A stretch of 64,000 bases of DNA. It comes from Lineus longissimus (Eukaryota > Nemertea > Pilidiophora > Heteronemertea > Lineidae). The stretch spans positions 15,702,437 through 15,766,436 of the forward strand of contig NC_088313.1 in the NCBI RefSeq assembly GCF_910592395.1, written 5' to 3'. The notes beneath the pieces are model-generated. The model searched no databases, was not told the DNA's origin, and saw only the letters and a program-made list of their open reading frames with translations. A program made the position numbers and the translations under genes. Positions 13,359 through 25,039 of the stretch are shown here, one piece after another. Within the stretch, counting starts at the first letter, position 1; each line of letters opens with the position of its first letter.

Positions 13359-14501
13359 ATGGGGAATCGAAAAGACGCGAAACAAAACGGTGCGGCCGTG
13401 CCACGAAATGGCACGGTGCATCCCGTCCTCCAGGCCCACAGTGAGAGCAGTGAAATCAACCACACGGACAACGGAGAGGAGATCCACAAGATTTACACCC
13501 GCATCAAACAACTACCGAGCTTCAGAGACCTAAACAAGCAAGTACAAGCGGTCGTCGAGCGGTCTTCGTGGTGGGAGCGCTACGGCTGGGAATGGGTTGC
13601 GATTGTCGTCTGCGCGTCTCTAGTTCCCGTCGGATTCTGGCTCCTGGCGAGAGAAAGCTACCCCGTGATCATGGCAGGGATGTTTCTCATGGGCTGCATA
13701 CACGCCAATTTCAGTAACAAGGCGAGCCACTTAGCCACTCACGGTGCCCTTGCAAATTCTGGACGATGGAACCATTTCTGGTCAAGAGTATTCCTTACTT
13801 TTATTGGTGCGTTCTCCACAGAAATGGGATATGACATCCACATCCGGATTCACCACCCCCACACGAATATCATCGGGTTAGGGGACTCCTCTACCTGGAA
13901 AGTCCCTTTCCTACCAAGGTACATCTACATGTTCGTAGCTCCTCTCGTCGTCCCGGCCATCACCCCATTGGTCACAATCCATCACCTTGTCGGGAACAAA
14001 ATGTTTAAGGAACTCTTCCTAGGTTATCTCCCGCTGAGTTTTGCTGGGCTCTACGGGAATGTCTGGGTCCTGGTTCATTACTGTGGATATGCATGGCCCA
14101 CAGCGATCTTCGTCATGTTCGCAAGCAGAGCAGCGCTGGCAATACCGTACATTCATGTCAACATCTTTCAACACATCGGACTCCCGATGTACTCCCAGGA
14201 GCATCGCCCCCAGCGGATTTACCAGATGTCAACAGGCGTCCTCAACCTTGACCGTAACTTCATCCTGGACTACGCCTTCGGGCATGCTATCATAAGTTGT
14301 CACGTTGAGCACCACCTTTTCCCTAAGCTCTCCGACAACATGTGCTTGAAGGTCAAGCCGATTGTTTCGAAGTTTCTTCTGGAGCATGGACAACCATACC
14401 AAGAGGACACTTATTGGAATCGGTTGGTGATTTTCCTGACCAAATACAAGGAACTTATGCAGAACGCGCCCCCGATTACTCATTTTGTGGGGATCCAGTA
14501 A
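13359..14501 (+). CDS. FADS6: FADS6-like fatty acid desaturase, single exon, 380 aa
   Basis: Membrane fatty acid desaturase of the FADS6 family, whose substrate is not established. The three di-iron histidine boxes are intact: HLATH at 124-128, HIRIHH at 161-166 and HVEHH at 315-319. Family-specific blocks include ERSSWWERYG near 68-76, SHLATHGAL, NIIGLGDSSTW, PYIHVNIFQHIGLPM, a C-terminal LSDNMCLKVKP and APPITHFVGIQ. Hydrophobic segments lie at about 78-115, 189-208 and 225-262, as expected for an ER enzyme with cytosolic histidine boxes. There is no N-terminal cytochrome b5 domain. The ATG at 13359 has G at -3 and G at +4; the open frame runs back to 13278 but only through a GTG, so 13359 is preferred. 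Length matches vertebrate FADS6 (about 368 aa). The coding region has no intron although vertebrate FADS6 is split, which suggests intron loss or an old retrocopy. Confidence 0.95.
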   Translation: MGNRKDAKQNGAAVPRNGTVHPVLQAHSESSEINHTDNGEEIHKIYTRIKQLPSFRDLNKQVQAVVERSSWWERYGWEWVAIVVCASLVPVGFWLLARESYPVIMAGMFLMGCIHANFSNKASHLATHGALANSGRWNHFWSRVFLTFIGAFSTEMGYDIHIRIHHPHTNIIGLGDSSTWKVPFLPRYIYMFVAPLVVPAITPLVTIHHLVGNKMFKELFLGYLPLSFAGLYGNVWVLVHYCGYAWPTAIFVMFASRAALAIPYIHVNIFQHIGLPMYSQEHRPQRIYQMSTGVLNLDRNFILDYAFGHAIISCHVEHHLFPKLSDNMCLKVKPIVSKFLLEHGQPYQEDTYWNRLVIFLTKYKELMQNAPPITHFVGIQ

Positions 14502-17500
14502 TACAGAATTTATATGGATAAACATTTCTCATACACTGTAATCTAGGAATAATTTTTGCTCGAGAATATTAACAATTTCGTCAAGAAAATGTGATTTACT
14601 GTTATCTAGCAGTGTCTTGTCGCCGGTACAATGGACGGTTCAGTGTCGGCTTTACAGTAACTTATGACTGTCGAGGAAACAGGGTATGCACTTAGAATGA
14701 AGGGACAGCAATGTAGGTGACAAAAAGTTGGTCCTCTGATCCTCCAGGCTATGAACCCGCGTAATGATTTAATATTCTTTTATCATCATCTTGTGGAATT
14801 CAAGGCAGGGACTAACGGCACTGGTAACAGGGCAGGAAGTGGTATTTGCTGGTGAGACTTCACTGACCATGGGTGATAGCTGGACATCAATCCTAAGGTA
14901 CACTCCGGACGCATTTGACCTCGTCCCTCCCTTATTTGGACAGAATTTGAGGGGCTTCTATTCTGGAACAGCACTTGGACGGCGTAGTGAACTTTGTAAA
15001 CGAGTCGAGAGTGATTCAGAGATTTCTTGAGCGTGTGACTCTGTGACAGACCTCTGACATTAATTGTCTGATGGCTCAAGAGCTTTGTTTTTAGAATGTA
15101 CACCATATATCACTTATATCACCTGTATTGTATTGCTTGTGCACTCGGTACTTCTAAACTGATTAGCTTATACGCCCCAGATATGGCATAACAATTACAA
15201 GTAGGCCTTTTAGATACATGACGCATTCTATAATTGAACTTGATATTTACCACTACAAAGTGTTTTAACTTGATATAAGGCTGAGTCTTGTTGTCGGTCA
15301 ACGACAAACTTGCTTGCACTTCATCTTCAGTGCTCAGATGTCTAAAAATTAAAAAAAACATTCTAAGAAATCTTAAACGCAATTTTGCAATATGTAAAAA
15401 GGGTATTTACACTCAGATACATTTATGGAAATGCTCTCTTTAAGTCCTTGACAAAGCCGGTCGATTTACTGTGTCCGGATGGAAGGGATGACAAATTATC
15501 GGATTTGGCTTTTTTACCGCGAGAAAAACACTTTCGAGCACCACAGTAATTTGCCTAACGCCACATCCACGAGGTCACTGCTCTAAAGGGTGTTTCGTCG
15601 AAGCAAGAAAGATGGGGCTGTTGGTAAAGAAAGGTGCTTCTTGTCCAGGTATTGGCTTCTTGACTCATATCGATGATGTCTGCGGAGAAGCCAGTCTCAA
15701 AACTTGCTTGATGATATTGGGTAAAAGTAATATCCTCATAACGTCTTGTTACTAAAATACTAAAAGAGATTAAATCGCCACGCTTCATTTTGCGCTCAGT
15801 GGCCCGACGCCTGTCTTGATTGTCCCGATCAACTGATCCGCAGGGCCATCATCATCAAACCAGACAAATTATTATGGTATTGTGTGATATTATGAAAACC
15901 CCATTCTCTTGATGGGCATCATCAATCGCCTGGAACGCTTGTTATGCGCGTTCCCGGTGTCAGCATCATCAGTTTATAAGACCCCGAACATAATAGGTGT
16001 ATCAATTCATCACCTTCTGACAATCATTATCCCGTGGGTTTTATTGGCGGGATATTGCGCGCGCGATAAACCAGCCACGGGAAAGCATATTAAGATTCCT
16101 GGCCGCCATTCCATTGACAAATCGTGGCCTTTTGACAGCCACGTGCTAAATTGCTGGTATTTTCTCCCGTTATTACTTCTGGGTGTCAGCGTTCCTCGCT
16201 CTTAATTCTCATCATTAAACGGATGCTTACCCCTTGAAAAGAGACCAGATTTTAATTAAGTGAAGAACGGCCCGGAAATCGCACAATAAACGTCACTTCC
16301 CTCAATAAAACCGCCCTGATATATTAGTCTTCCGAGAAATATTTCTTCCGCGCTCAATAGCCGCGTATAAGATCAGCGCTTGGGAAGATTTAATAACTCT
16401 CCTTTGACCGAGGACCCATCAAAGACGAGATAAACGCAAGCAAAATGAAAACTCAACAATCATGTTTTTATAGAAAAGTGCTCTCTATTCATAAATTAAT
16501 AATCTCGAGTAACATTGGTTATCCGGTGTTAATGCCATTAAATGGTTTGACAGTATTTACAGAGGTATAGGATCGGGTGGTGACATGAATAAGGAGGCTA
16601 ATGCAATTATCACGCCACATCAAGTGCTATTATTAAAACTAAATATTGGCAGTGACATAAGCGACTTTCAATATGCCCGCGGGATCGACCCAATTGGATG
16701 ATTTGGATATACGGATAAAGGAAATCGTTTATAATGCAGCAATGTTGGATTCTGCTGTACGATAGAATGGTCGCAGACTACATGTAACAAATGCTTGGTA
16801 GGTAAGATCATAAAGGAAAAACTTTCAGAAGTCGGTCCTTTATATTTATTACTTTGATAGTATGTCCACACCTGACCAGTTTTGTGGAAGGAGTATACTG
16901 GCAGAGCATCATCAGTCATTCCAAAGAATTGAACGACACCAAACATAAGGAAATAAACCACCACGTCCCCATCACTGCCAGCAACTAGAGCAAACAAATG
17001 ATTAGTGAAACCACTATTTCTCATTGTAAAGATTTCCGTTTAGGAAAATCTTAATAACACTATGAGTATACATGATAATATGCGGGACTATTATAGTCAT
17101 TATTGGTTATTGTTAAGAGGAACGCTCCATAAGGAAACTATGAATAACATCTCGTTCTTATGACTGAACGACATTCCACTGATATTTGATTTGGTACTGA
17201 TTGATATTGTCCAAATTATTACAAAACATTATGAGGAGGAGAAATAGAGTCTAAAATGGGCTTTGGGTTGGTATGTCGGGACACCAACTGCTTTGTGAGT
17301 GTAAGCACAGAGAAGGATAATACATGTACGTCCGAAACCGACCTTAGGATAACAGTTCACTCAACGGATGTCACCCGTTACAACAAATGTTTCGTTCAGT
17401 GTCTCTTACATATTCATCATCATATACTGTACTATTTATATGTTGTCAAAGTGAAATTAAAATGACAATCAATTTAAGTAGATTTCTACCGCTAGACTTG

Positions 17501-17840
17501 ATTTAAAAACCACTAAATGGCTTTTAAGTCGATATTTGCAGGTAATCGAACAACCCATTACATTCCGCTGGTGTTGCGGACGCTCTAAAATCCGAGCCTA
17601 TACAGTTACAACACAGGTTGGTGGTATGTTACAAGGAAAAAAACTGGTTACATCAAATGAATGTACACTTTTTACAGAAACTTCTCGATATGATTTTCCA
17701 GAAGACAATAAATAATCTAAAGCTAGACCTAACTGCTATTTACAACAATATTTATACCAATAACTATATGCAGAGCTGCAGGTAATATTTCTCATGTGCA
17801 CCGCTTCAAACGGCAATACGTTACTATCATGCACTCAAAG
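14502..17840. other. Intergenic between FADS6 and the Not homeobox gene
   Basis: The two genes converge here. No coding exon is recognised. The part at about 15900-16420 is less AT-rich and looks compositionally distinct, with TTTATTGG-type and palindromic GC motifs; it could be regulatory DNA for the homeobox gene, but this is only an impression. No clear poly(A) signal follows FADS6. Confidence 0.4.
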
Positions 17841-17846
17841 TTTATT
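17841..17846 (-). terminator. Candidate Not gene poly(A) signal
   Basis: AATAAA on the minus strand, about 260 bases beyond the homeobox gene stop codon, a normal 3' UTR distance. Confidence 0.45.
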
Positions 17847-18103
17847 CTTGTCAAACAAAGCACTCTACGATTCTTCTTTTTCTTTTTCTTTAGTTCCGAA
17901 AAGCACTCCAGAGAATACCGCAAATGTGAAACGATTGTCCAATCAGCAGAATCGAAATCTCTGTCTGCGAACCTGTGATCCAAATAACTAATCATGTCTT
18001 TGCTTTTGATGATGTGAGTGGACAACCTCTCTCACAGCATGGTCAACAAACATCATAAACAAACATTGTCTCCATATCGATTTTCATCGCATTATTTTAT
18101 CGA

Positions 18104-21100
18104 CTATGACATCTCGTCATCACTGAGGCACTGTTCATGCGCGTCAACATCGGCAAAGTCATTCAAACCTAATCCACTCTGCGAACAGGAGTCCTGGCTC
18201 GGCGCATGCGCCCTCATCAATTCATTTCTCTGGTCATTTTCCTCGGATTCAGAATCACTGTCAGATTGCGTCTTCAATAAGTTGAGTTTAGCGAGTTTTG
18301 CCTGTTGTTGTTCTAAGTTCTGTTTCCGCCACTTGATCCGTCTATTTTGGAACCAAACTTTGACTTGAGCTTCGGTCAGGTTAAGTGCTGATGCGAGGTA
18401 GTATCTGGAAAAACATATATACATTGCAATTTATTTCATAAAATGTGTGTAGACCGATCAAGAGGACCAGCCTATACGCCTTGTTTTCATCGGGTAGCAT
18501 TGTTATCTTCTGTTTAAAAAATGACTGCCTTCATGATGGTGAAACCTAGCGGTCTCGTATCTTGCATTTGGTTAGAATCAGATCATTGCCGCTGTTTGAT
18601 GCCTACCTTTCGGTGCCGACCATATATTGCTGCCTCTCGAACTCTGCCTCCAGCCTGTCGAGCTGTTCGGGTGTGAAGATGGTTCGAACTCGCTTGGACT
18701 TGCTCGGTTTCCATTCGTGATGTTTCGTCACCTTCAGGGTGTCTGCTTTTTCTGCAATGATAAGAAGGACACTTTTGTCAATCGCTGTTGGTGCAAGAAG
18801 GGTGAAAACTGCCAGCGAGTACTTGAGATCGAAGAATTCGCTCACGTGATGTACACGAGAGTCACGTTGTCCTCTTTTGGCTGCAAATACATGTACGAAA
18901 GGGCATAGAAACCGCATGCGCTGTAGAATAAGACAAGACAAAAAAATCAAACTGACATGCGTTCCAATAGACCTTAACTTAATTTGTTTTATTTGATCAT
19001 TAAGATGACTAATTTCTTCGACAATATACCAAATTATCTCATTGTCTCACTAACGAGGGTTAACGGTATCCAAAGTGATGTCTAATGTTCCCCAAGCTCG
19101 CCATGTCTTCTTCCTAACTACCACCTCCTCGCACATTATCGGCGGTTTCATGGCAACTTCTTTAGTAATTAGCTGTCGCGGAAGAGCTCATTTATTTTTC
19201 ATCACCCTGCGTGTTGTCCGGGTTTACTCAGATCAAATGATCGAACGACAAGCACAGACTAATTGTCCACTATATAAAAATCAAAGTTCGATTGTAATTT
19301 AATGACGACTATTAAACCGCTGGCGTTTGATTGCAGGTGTTAAGATTACACGCTTGGTGGGTGGGGTCGTCTTAGATCATTGTACCACGGAGGTATCGTC
19401 TTAATGGCGGACTGTTTACATTCTCCTAAGCGACGTTATATTGATGCGCACGCAGCGAGAGTTCGCAGACGACACCTGTTTCGCTTACAACACCCAATTG
19501 AAAGAAACGATTTTTTCCACTGTAGAAATTATTCTTATTGGCACTGTCATAAGATATATCACTAAATATTTTATGTGAAAAACTTTTGTGAAGGAAATCT
19601 GTACGGCTATTATGGCCATTAAACGGAACCTGTCGGACTTCACACCTTAACAAAAAAACACACTTTTGAAAATCACATTTTTGCCGGTTATCACTGAACT
19701 TTACCGGAAACAATGCCACGCGCGTATTAGCTACAATGTATGTAATATCAGACAACCTGCAAACTTTCAATTTGCTGTTTTTTATGTGTTATATGTTAAT
19801 GTGTTTTATGAAAATGAAGAAAGACATGTATATATTCTAGCTTTTCAGCTGTGGTAATTATCAATTAATGTCATTGTACATGCTGTACCCCGGAGTCAAA
19901 ATTTCCTACACAGTCATCATAATGGCAGGAAAACAAACCGAATAATTATTTAGTCTAAGAGCCATGTTATGATCCTTCAAGCTCCCTAATGTCATTTCAA
20001 CCGCAAATTGTTACATCTTGCATAAATTGTTACACATTCAACGTTTTCAGATGGCAGGGTTGTAACCTATTACATTCACCTCATGACGTAAACTAAATTA
20101 ATAACTAATTAAGCCCCCTTGATACAGTGTCGAGCAAATTATGCTTGATTACTTGACCCATTGTATTAGCTGATTTCAGAGTTCATTTTCAAATTAGTGT
20201 ATAACTAACAGGAGACGAGTGGTATCTAATATACATGATGTTGATGCTACTGTTTATCGCTCATGGATAATGGTGTCCATGCGCATGATTTTTGGATGAC
20301 GGACATCCCCGGGCAGGGCAGGGCAAAATGCCGAAAAACTAAAATAAGAATTTCTCATTTCTGATTATATTGTGACAATCCTGAGTTTTTCTTTTGAAAA
20401 GAATGGAGAACCCGGGGCTGTTCTTCCTTCTGCAGCGCATGCGGGTTTATCGATGCTGTGCGTCAATCCTTAAATCTTTTCCTTCAGGAGGATTTGTACC
20501 GACGCCCAACGCTGACCAGATCGCGGTGTAAGTAACTGTAAGCAGCGACGGGCAAGCAAATTCATCATGAATCTCATGGTCAATACTCCTTTAAATAGCC
20601 GAAACGGACAATTAATTTTGCAGCCGTGTCGAATGTCCAGACCTAATTGTTCCTTTCGCCGGAAAATATTAGCCATCATATTGACTTTTCGACCAATAGA
20701 GAGCTTCAGGTTAGTTGACCAAATGTGCCTTTCCCATATTTTAGGCAATGTTTATAAAAACACCGACTTGTTGTGAAAAATATATCAGGGTTGGTATAAA
20801 GACCATGGCTTGGTTACGCGATGTATTATCAAAACAGGAACGATACAGCAAGAATAATAAGCGTCCTTAACTGTTCAAGCAGGTATTGTACCATTGTGAA
20901 CAATTATCGTTAGGGTAATAGCAATTAAACACAGAATATATTCGGCCTGTGGAAATGTTTTTACTAATATCGTCATATGGCTTGTTGTCCTAAAAGGAAA
21001 TTTGACACGAGGAGAAAGTTTCTGTTGAACGAATATATTTGGCCCCAAAACTTTACAACATTATATAAGTCGTGCCAAAAAAATTCATGGCGTATCACAC

Positions 21101-24100
21101 TGACTAGTTTAAGGGATACTGTGATATATCATGGCAATTGATCAAGTCCGTTCTCGCGTAGAATGTATCATCATATCCGCCATTGCCAGGTGTCAATGTA
21201 TTTTAATGACTATCTAATTGCCCCATTAAATTTCAATTTTGCTGTGAATGGTTTTCAAGCACCAGCAATGTCATTATGTCAATCAATGAATATGATGGAT
21301 ACATATTTTTGGTATAGAATAATGAGTTCTTCACTTATGCCCCTCCCCTCAGTCAATGCACTCTTGTCGCTCTACATGTATAATGGGACTGTGTATGATG
21401 CGCAATTGCATGGCGGGGGGGGGGGGCATTTTTGTAAATTTGAGGCCCATTTGGCTTTATACGCGTGCGTACCAGCGGAGGAAGGTTATTTGAACATTAT
21501 TAAAGTCACTGAATATTTAAAAAAAAGATGTGGCGTTAAGGTTAGAATTTACTTTATTGATTTTGAACGATATCGAACATGAACGAGTTTCATGGTGTTT
21601 CATTATGCATCGTAACGACATCACCTGTGCATTGGTACATTGACTGACGGTCTTTTTGCGTACGTACGCAGGTGATGGTTTCGGCTCTTGCGTAGGCATG
21701 CGCACAAGTTGAGAGTGAATTCTAACCAACCCCCCCCCCCCAAAGCATGGGGTATAGCCGGTTAAAAAATGTGATCTTTTTCACCTGTGTCGTCTTGGAC
21801 ACACACACGCCCAGACCCAACTCACAGCTGCGCTGAGAAAGCTATAAAATTGAATAATATGACGAAATTCCCCAGATGTTTGGACTGACAATTCTTATTT
21901 CTCGGCCAAGTTGACTCAAGCAAATTGCAACTGAATTACCGTTCTTTTTATGGGTAAATTTTCTGGAACTATCAGGCTTCAAATTGGATTATTAGTTGGC
22001 CCACCCTGCGACGAATGAAGTCTGAAAGTGTCCATTTGTCCACCGAATTGACAAATTTCAAATTAGTGTTTTCTTAACGGACAATTGGGTTGATGCAGGA
22101 TCGCCAGAGCGGGACTAAGTATCTAGCTCACCACCCACTTTCAAGAGTCTTCAATCAAAGTGCAATAACATGGCGAAAAAACACCCTAAACAGATTAAGA
22201 GTGGAATCCGAGGCGGTACCTTTGACCCTGTGATTAGGCTCGTTAAACTTACACCAGTATTCAATCGCCTGAATTTGTTGTACAATGTGTGAATTTTGCC
22301 CAATGAAATTATTCAAATGGCGACGTTTTTGTGGTACGGTGAAATTGCGATAATTGTCTAGATTGTTTTGGTTAATGATGAGTGCCAAAGAATGCCTAAA
22401 ACACTCTGCATGAATTACGCCATAACTCGATACGAAAATATGGAATACAGTATCATCAAGGAAAATATTAGCGCAGTTCATTATGCATATCTGCTACATG
22501 TACAACTAGCTAGAAAACTAGCCAAGAAAACTAGCTAATTATATATAAAAATTGAAACTCTGATCAGCCATGAAGCTATAACTACATGTACTTATATCAG
22601 CTTCGTGAGGCAGTCGTCAACCAATTTTATAAAGGAAGGTAAATCTAAGCCAGCGAACGTTTACACCTTCGAAATGTTGGAGAAGGAATACATCAAGTGT
22701 CATTGGGATAGATCCCTGGAGACATCCAGTCCAGGAGCCGTAACACGTGTTCTAAAAAAATACGAACTCATTTCACAGCTGGATTAGCGGGGCATCATGT
22801 GCTGATTATTTGACTCAAGTGCACTCGTCCGATCCTCCTTCAAGGAGAGATGAGTGATATGCCCTCACCAGCAATAAAGAGGCTTTGTATTATTACCTTT
22901 TCAATAATCAATTAATAGCGTATACATTACAACTAAAAAAATCCTCATTCTTATTTCATTCAGTATTTTTTTGTCCCGAATAATGCCTTGTGGTTGGGGC
23001 ATCAATCGCGGATTCTGTTGAACTAGATTTCGTCCAGATTTCGCCGGCCTTAGTAAAAACTAGAAACGAGACGTAACAGAAACCGAGCCCTGTGACAGAT
23101 TAGGGTCTGTAGATACTGATCTGAATGGATATTTAACATCTCGTACCCATCAATCTTAACGCTACACCAACCTCCTCATTTTGATTCATTTGAAAAATTA
23201 GACAGGAAGAGAAAACTCCCCTGGCTCACGAGAGTATGTCAGTGTATAGTCAATTACCGCCGGCCCTGTCAGAGGTATACCTTTAAGATGGAAACGAGAT
23301 TGATGAAGAGCAACCTCGTGTAAGAGAGGTGCCGTCCGTCCTATTCCACTCTAAGCCCACTCGTTTCTATTTCGTTTCTGTTTCGATGTAATTTCGTTTC
23401 CTTTTTATCAGATGCCCATGAATGGTCATAACACCATTTTGAGACAACTTCTCAAATATTTCAACACTTTTACTTGAATAGATAAAGATCATTGTCAGCA
23501 CGTACAATGTACCTTAAGAGGGGCTTAAACCTTGGGGCATTGGGTACTTCGTTCAAATTACAAGTATCTCCATCAAATGGGACATTATTTTTTCATAATG
23601 TTTATTGTCAAGTTGAAAGACTATTGAAGGCAAATTATGAAAAAAATTATAGTAAAAACCAATGTCATTGCACCTGGTGACACAAACACTACTTATTATG
23701 TTTTAAATGGAGAGGTGGAGAGGAATCTCCTTTTATTTCATTAGCTTTTCCATATAGGTTCCCTTTCTCCCATACACTCATTGAGTTTTCTCATTACGTG
23801 TACATGGATATCATTTCAATAGTTTCTATTGGTAGAATGTTGACCGATGTTGAATTGAAAAACAAGACATCACCAGAAACTCCTCCACATGCAAACTGAA
23901 GTCAGGGTTTCAAGCATAGGTTTGTGATGAGGTGCTGGAGACAATCAACAAGGTTAATGGGCGAACGGCCGTAAATGACATAGTCTATAAGGAACGAGAT
24001 GCTGATCACGGGTGAAAAAGAACGAGTTTACATGTAAATGTTTATTTAATCAGCATTTGTGAGTTTAACCAAATAATAAAAACGTCTCTTTTCTCTCAAA

Positions 24101-24830
24101 ATTAAACTGATTAGTTAAACTGAGAAAAAAATAGTTTTGATTAGAGGCAACCTCTTTCGAGACAACAACTTTAAAATCCTATCATAAGAAAGACATTTTG
24201 ACTTGACTTATCGCTTTGTTATTAACAACTGAAACAAAAAGAATTTCTTGCACCCTGAAATTGTCGTCGAGTACATGATATAGTAGGCGGACTAGACTGC
24301 CGTAATTTTAAGTTTAATTCAAAGCTTCACGTCGGACAATGTCGGAACATGACATCAGGAGACAAAACGTGGTACATGTATTTAAAAATGCATGTAATTT
24401 CAACGTGAAATTTAAAACGAAATTCGCTCTTACCTTTTGATATTGTTTGGTGAGGTGATGGGTAGCCGAGCCCAGGGCTGCAAGCTAGGCTGCTGAGGTA
24501 AGGATGTGCCTCTAATCGTCTCTGTTGCTGTCTCCTGATGTCATGTTTCGAGGTCTCCGAGTCCGAATCAGATTTCTGAGAGCCTTCTTCGTCCCTGTCG
24601 TGTCCGAGTATGGCGTCTATCGTAAAGGAGCGGCGTTTCGATGACTGTTCCGCAGCCCGTGTGGCCGATTGCAGGGCTGCTGCCGCGAATTGGTTGGTGT
24701 ACGCTGCTGGGAGGAACGCCGGATGGATCGGCATTTCCATGTTCATGGGTCGGAACGCGTACGGGAACGGATGAAACACGGACCCCGCCAAACTCTGGAA
24801 CTGGTTGACAGGCATGGTCGGGTGCTTCAT
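18104..24830 (-). CDS. NOTO: Not/Noto-family homeobox transcription factor (3 exons, 280 aa)
   Basis: ANTP-class homeobox regulator; in vertebrates Not acts in notochord and node, in other deuterostomes in axial tissue. Exons: 24830-24434, 18751-18607, 18404-18104, all GT-AG and in phase. The homeodomain spans about 151-210: it opens KRVRTIFTPEQLDRLEAEFE, continues QQYMVGTER and ends with helix 3 VKVWFQNRRIKWRKQ, with Gln at homeodomain position 50. The QQYMVGTER block and the following EQQQ are typical of Not. An intron splits homeodomain codon 31. Residues about 67-76 (RSFTIDAILG) form an eh1 motif that should recruit Groucho/TLE, so a repressor role is likely. The C-terminus is acidic and serine-rich. 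The open frame extends upstream to 24872 only through a GTG after an in-frame stop; the first ATG is 24830, and the next, at 24815, has better context. Intron 1 is 5.7 kb. Confidence 0.95.
18752..24433 (-). other. Long first intron of the Not gene
   Basis: A 5.7 kb intron with no recognised exon or repeat family. A G homopolymer lies at about 21415-21426 and a C run near 21730. Open frames such as 21163-21582 and 22155-22481 have no recognisable domain. Large first introns in such genes often carry enhancers, but none can be identified by eye. Confidence 0.5.
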
Positions 24831-25033
24831 TGAGTATTCTGCAGTAGCGCTGTCTTCGGAATCGCTTGCCACTTTGACAACTTATCGCTCAAACTTCAGC
24901 TCAAATTGAATCAAAAGTCCAAAAGTTGTGATGATATCGTTAAATTTGCATTTCCAAAGAAAAAGTCCCTTTTTCAAGTCGAAAGCTAAAATTAAGCTAC
25001 TTAAGAGTAAGCCTAATGAAGTCTTTCACTCCT

Positions 25034-25039
25034 CTTATA
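25034..25039 (-). promoter_or_regulatory. Candidate TATA box of the Not gene
   Basis: TATAAG on the minus strand (cttata on the plus strand), about 205 bases upstream of the first ATG. It would put transcription start near 25005. Motif and position only. Confidence 0.3.

Noticed and set aside
16668-17024. 118-codon minus-strand frame between FADS6 and Not
   Set aside because: No domain recognised; composition looks like translated spacer.
21163-21582. 139-codon frame in Not intron 1
   Set aside because: It crosses a G homopolymer and is methionine/tyrosine-rich without any recognisable domain; probably chance.
22155-22481. 108-codon minus-strand frame in Not intron 1
   Set aside because: No recognisable family, no fitting splice context within the Not gene, and no supporting neighbour exon.
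24831-24872. Longer N-terminus for the Not protein (14 extra codons)
   Set aside because: It would start at a GTG just after an in-frame stop; the first ATG is at 24830.
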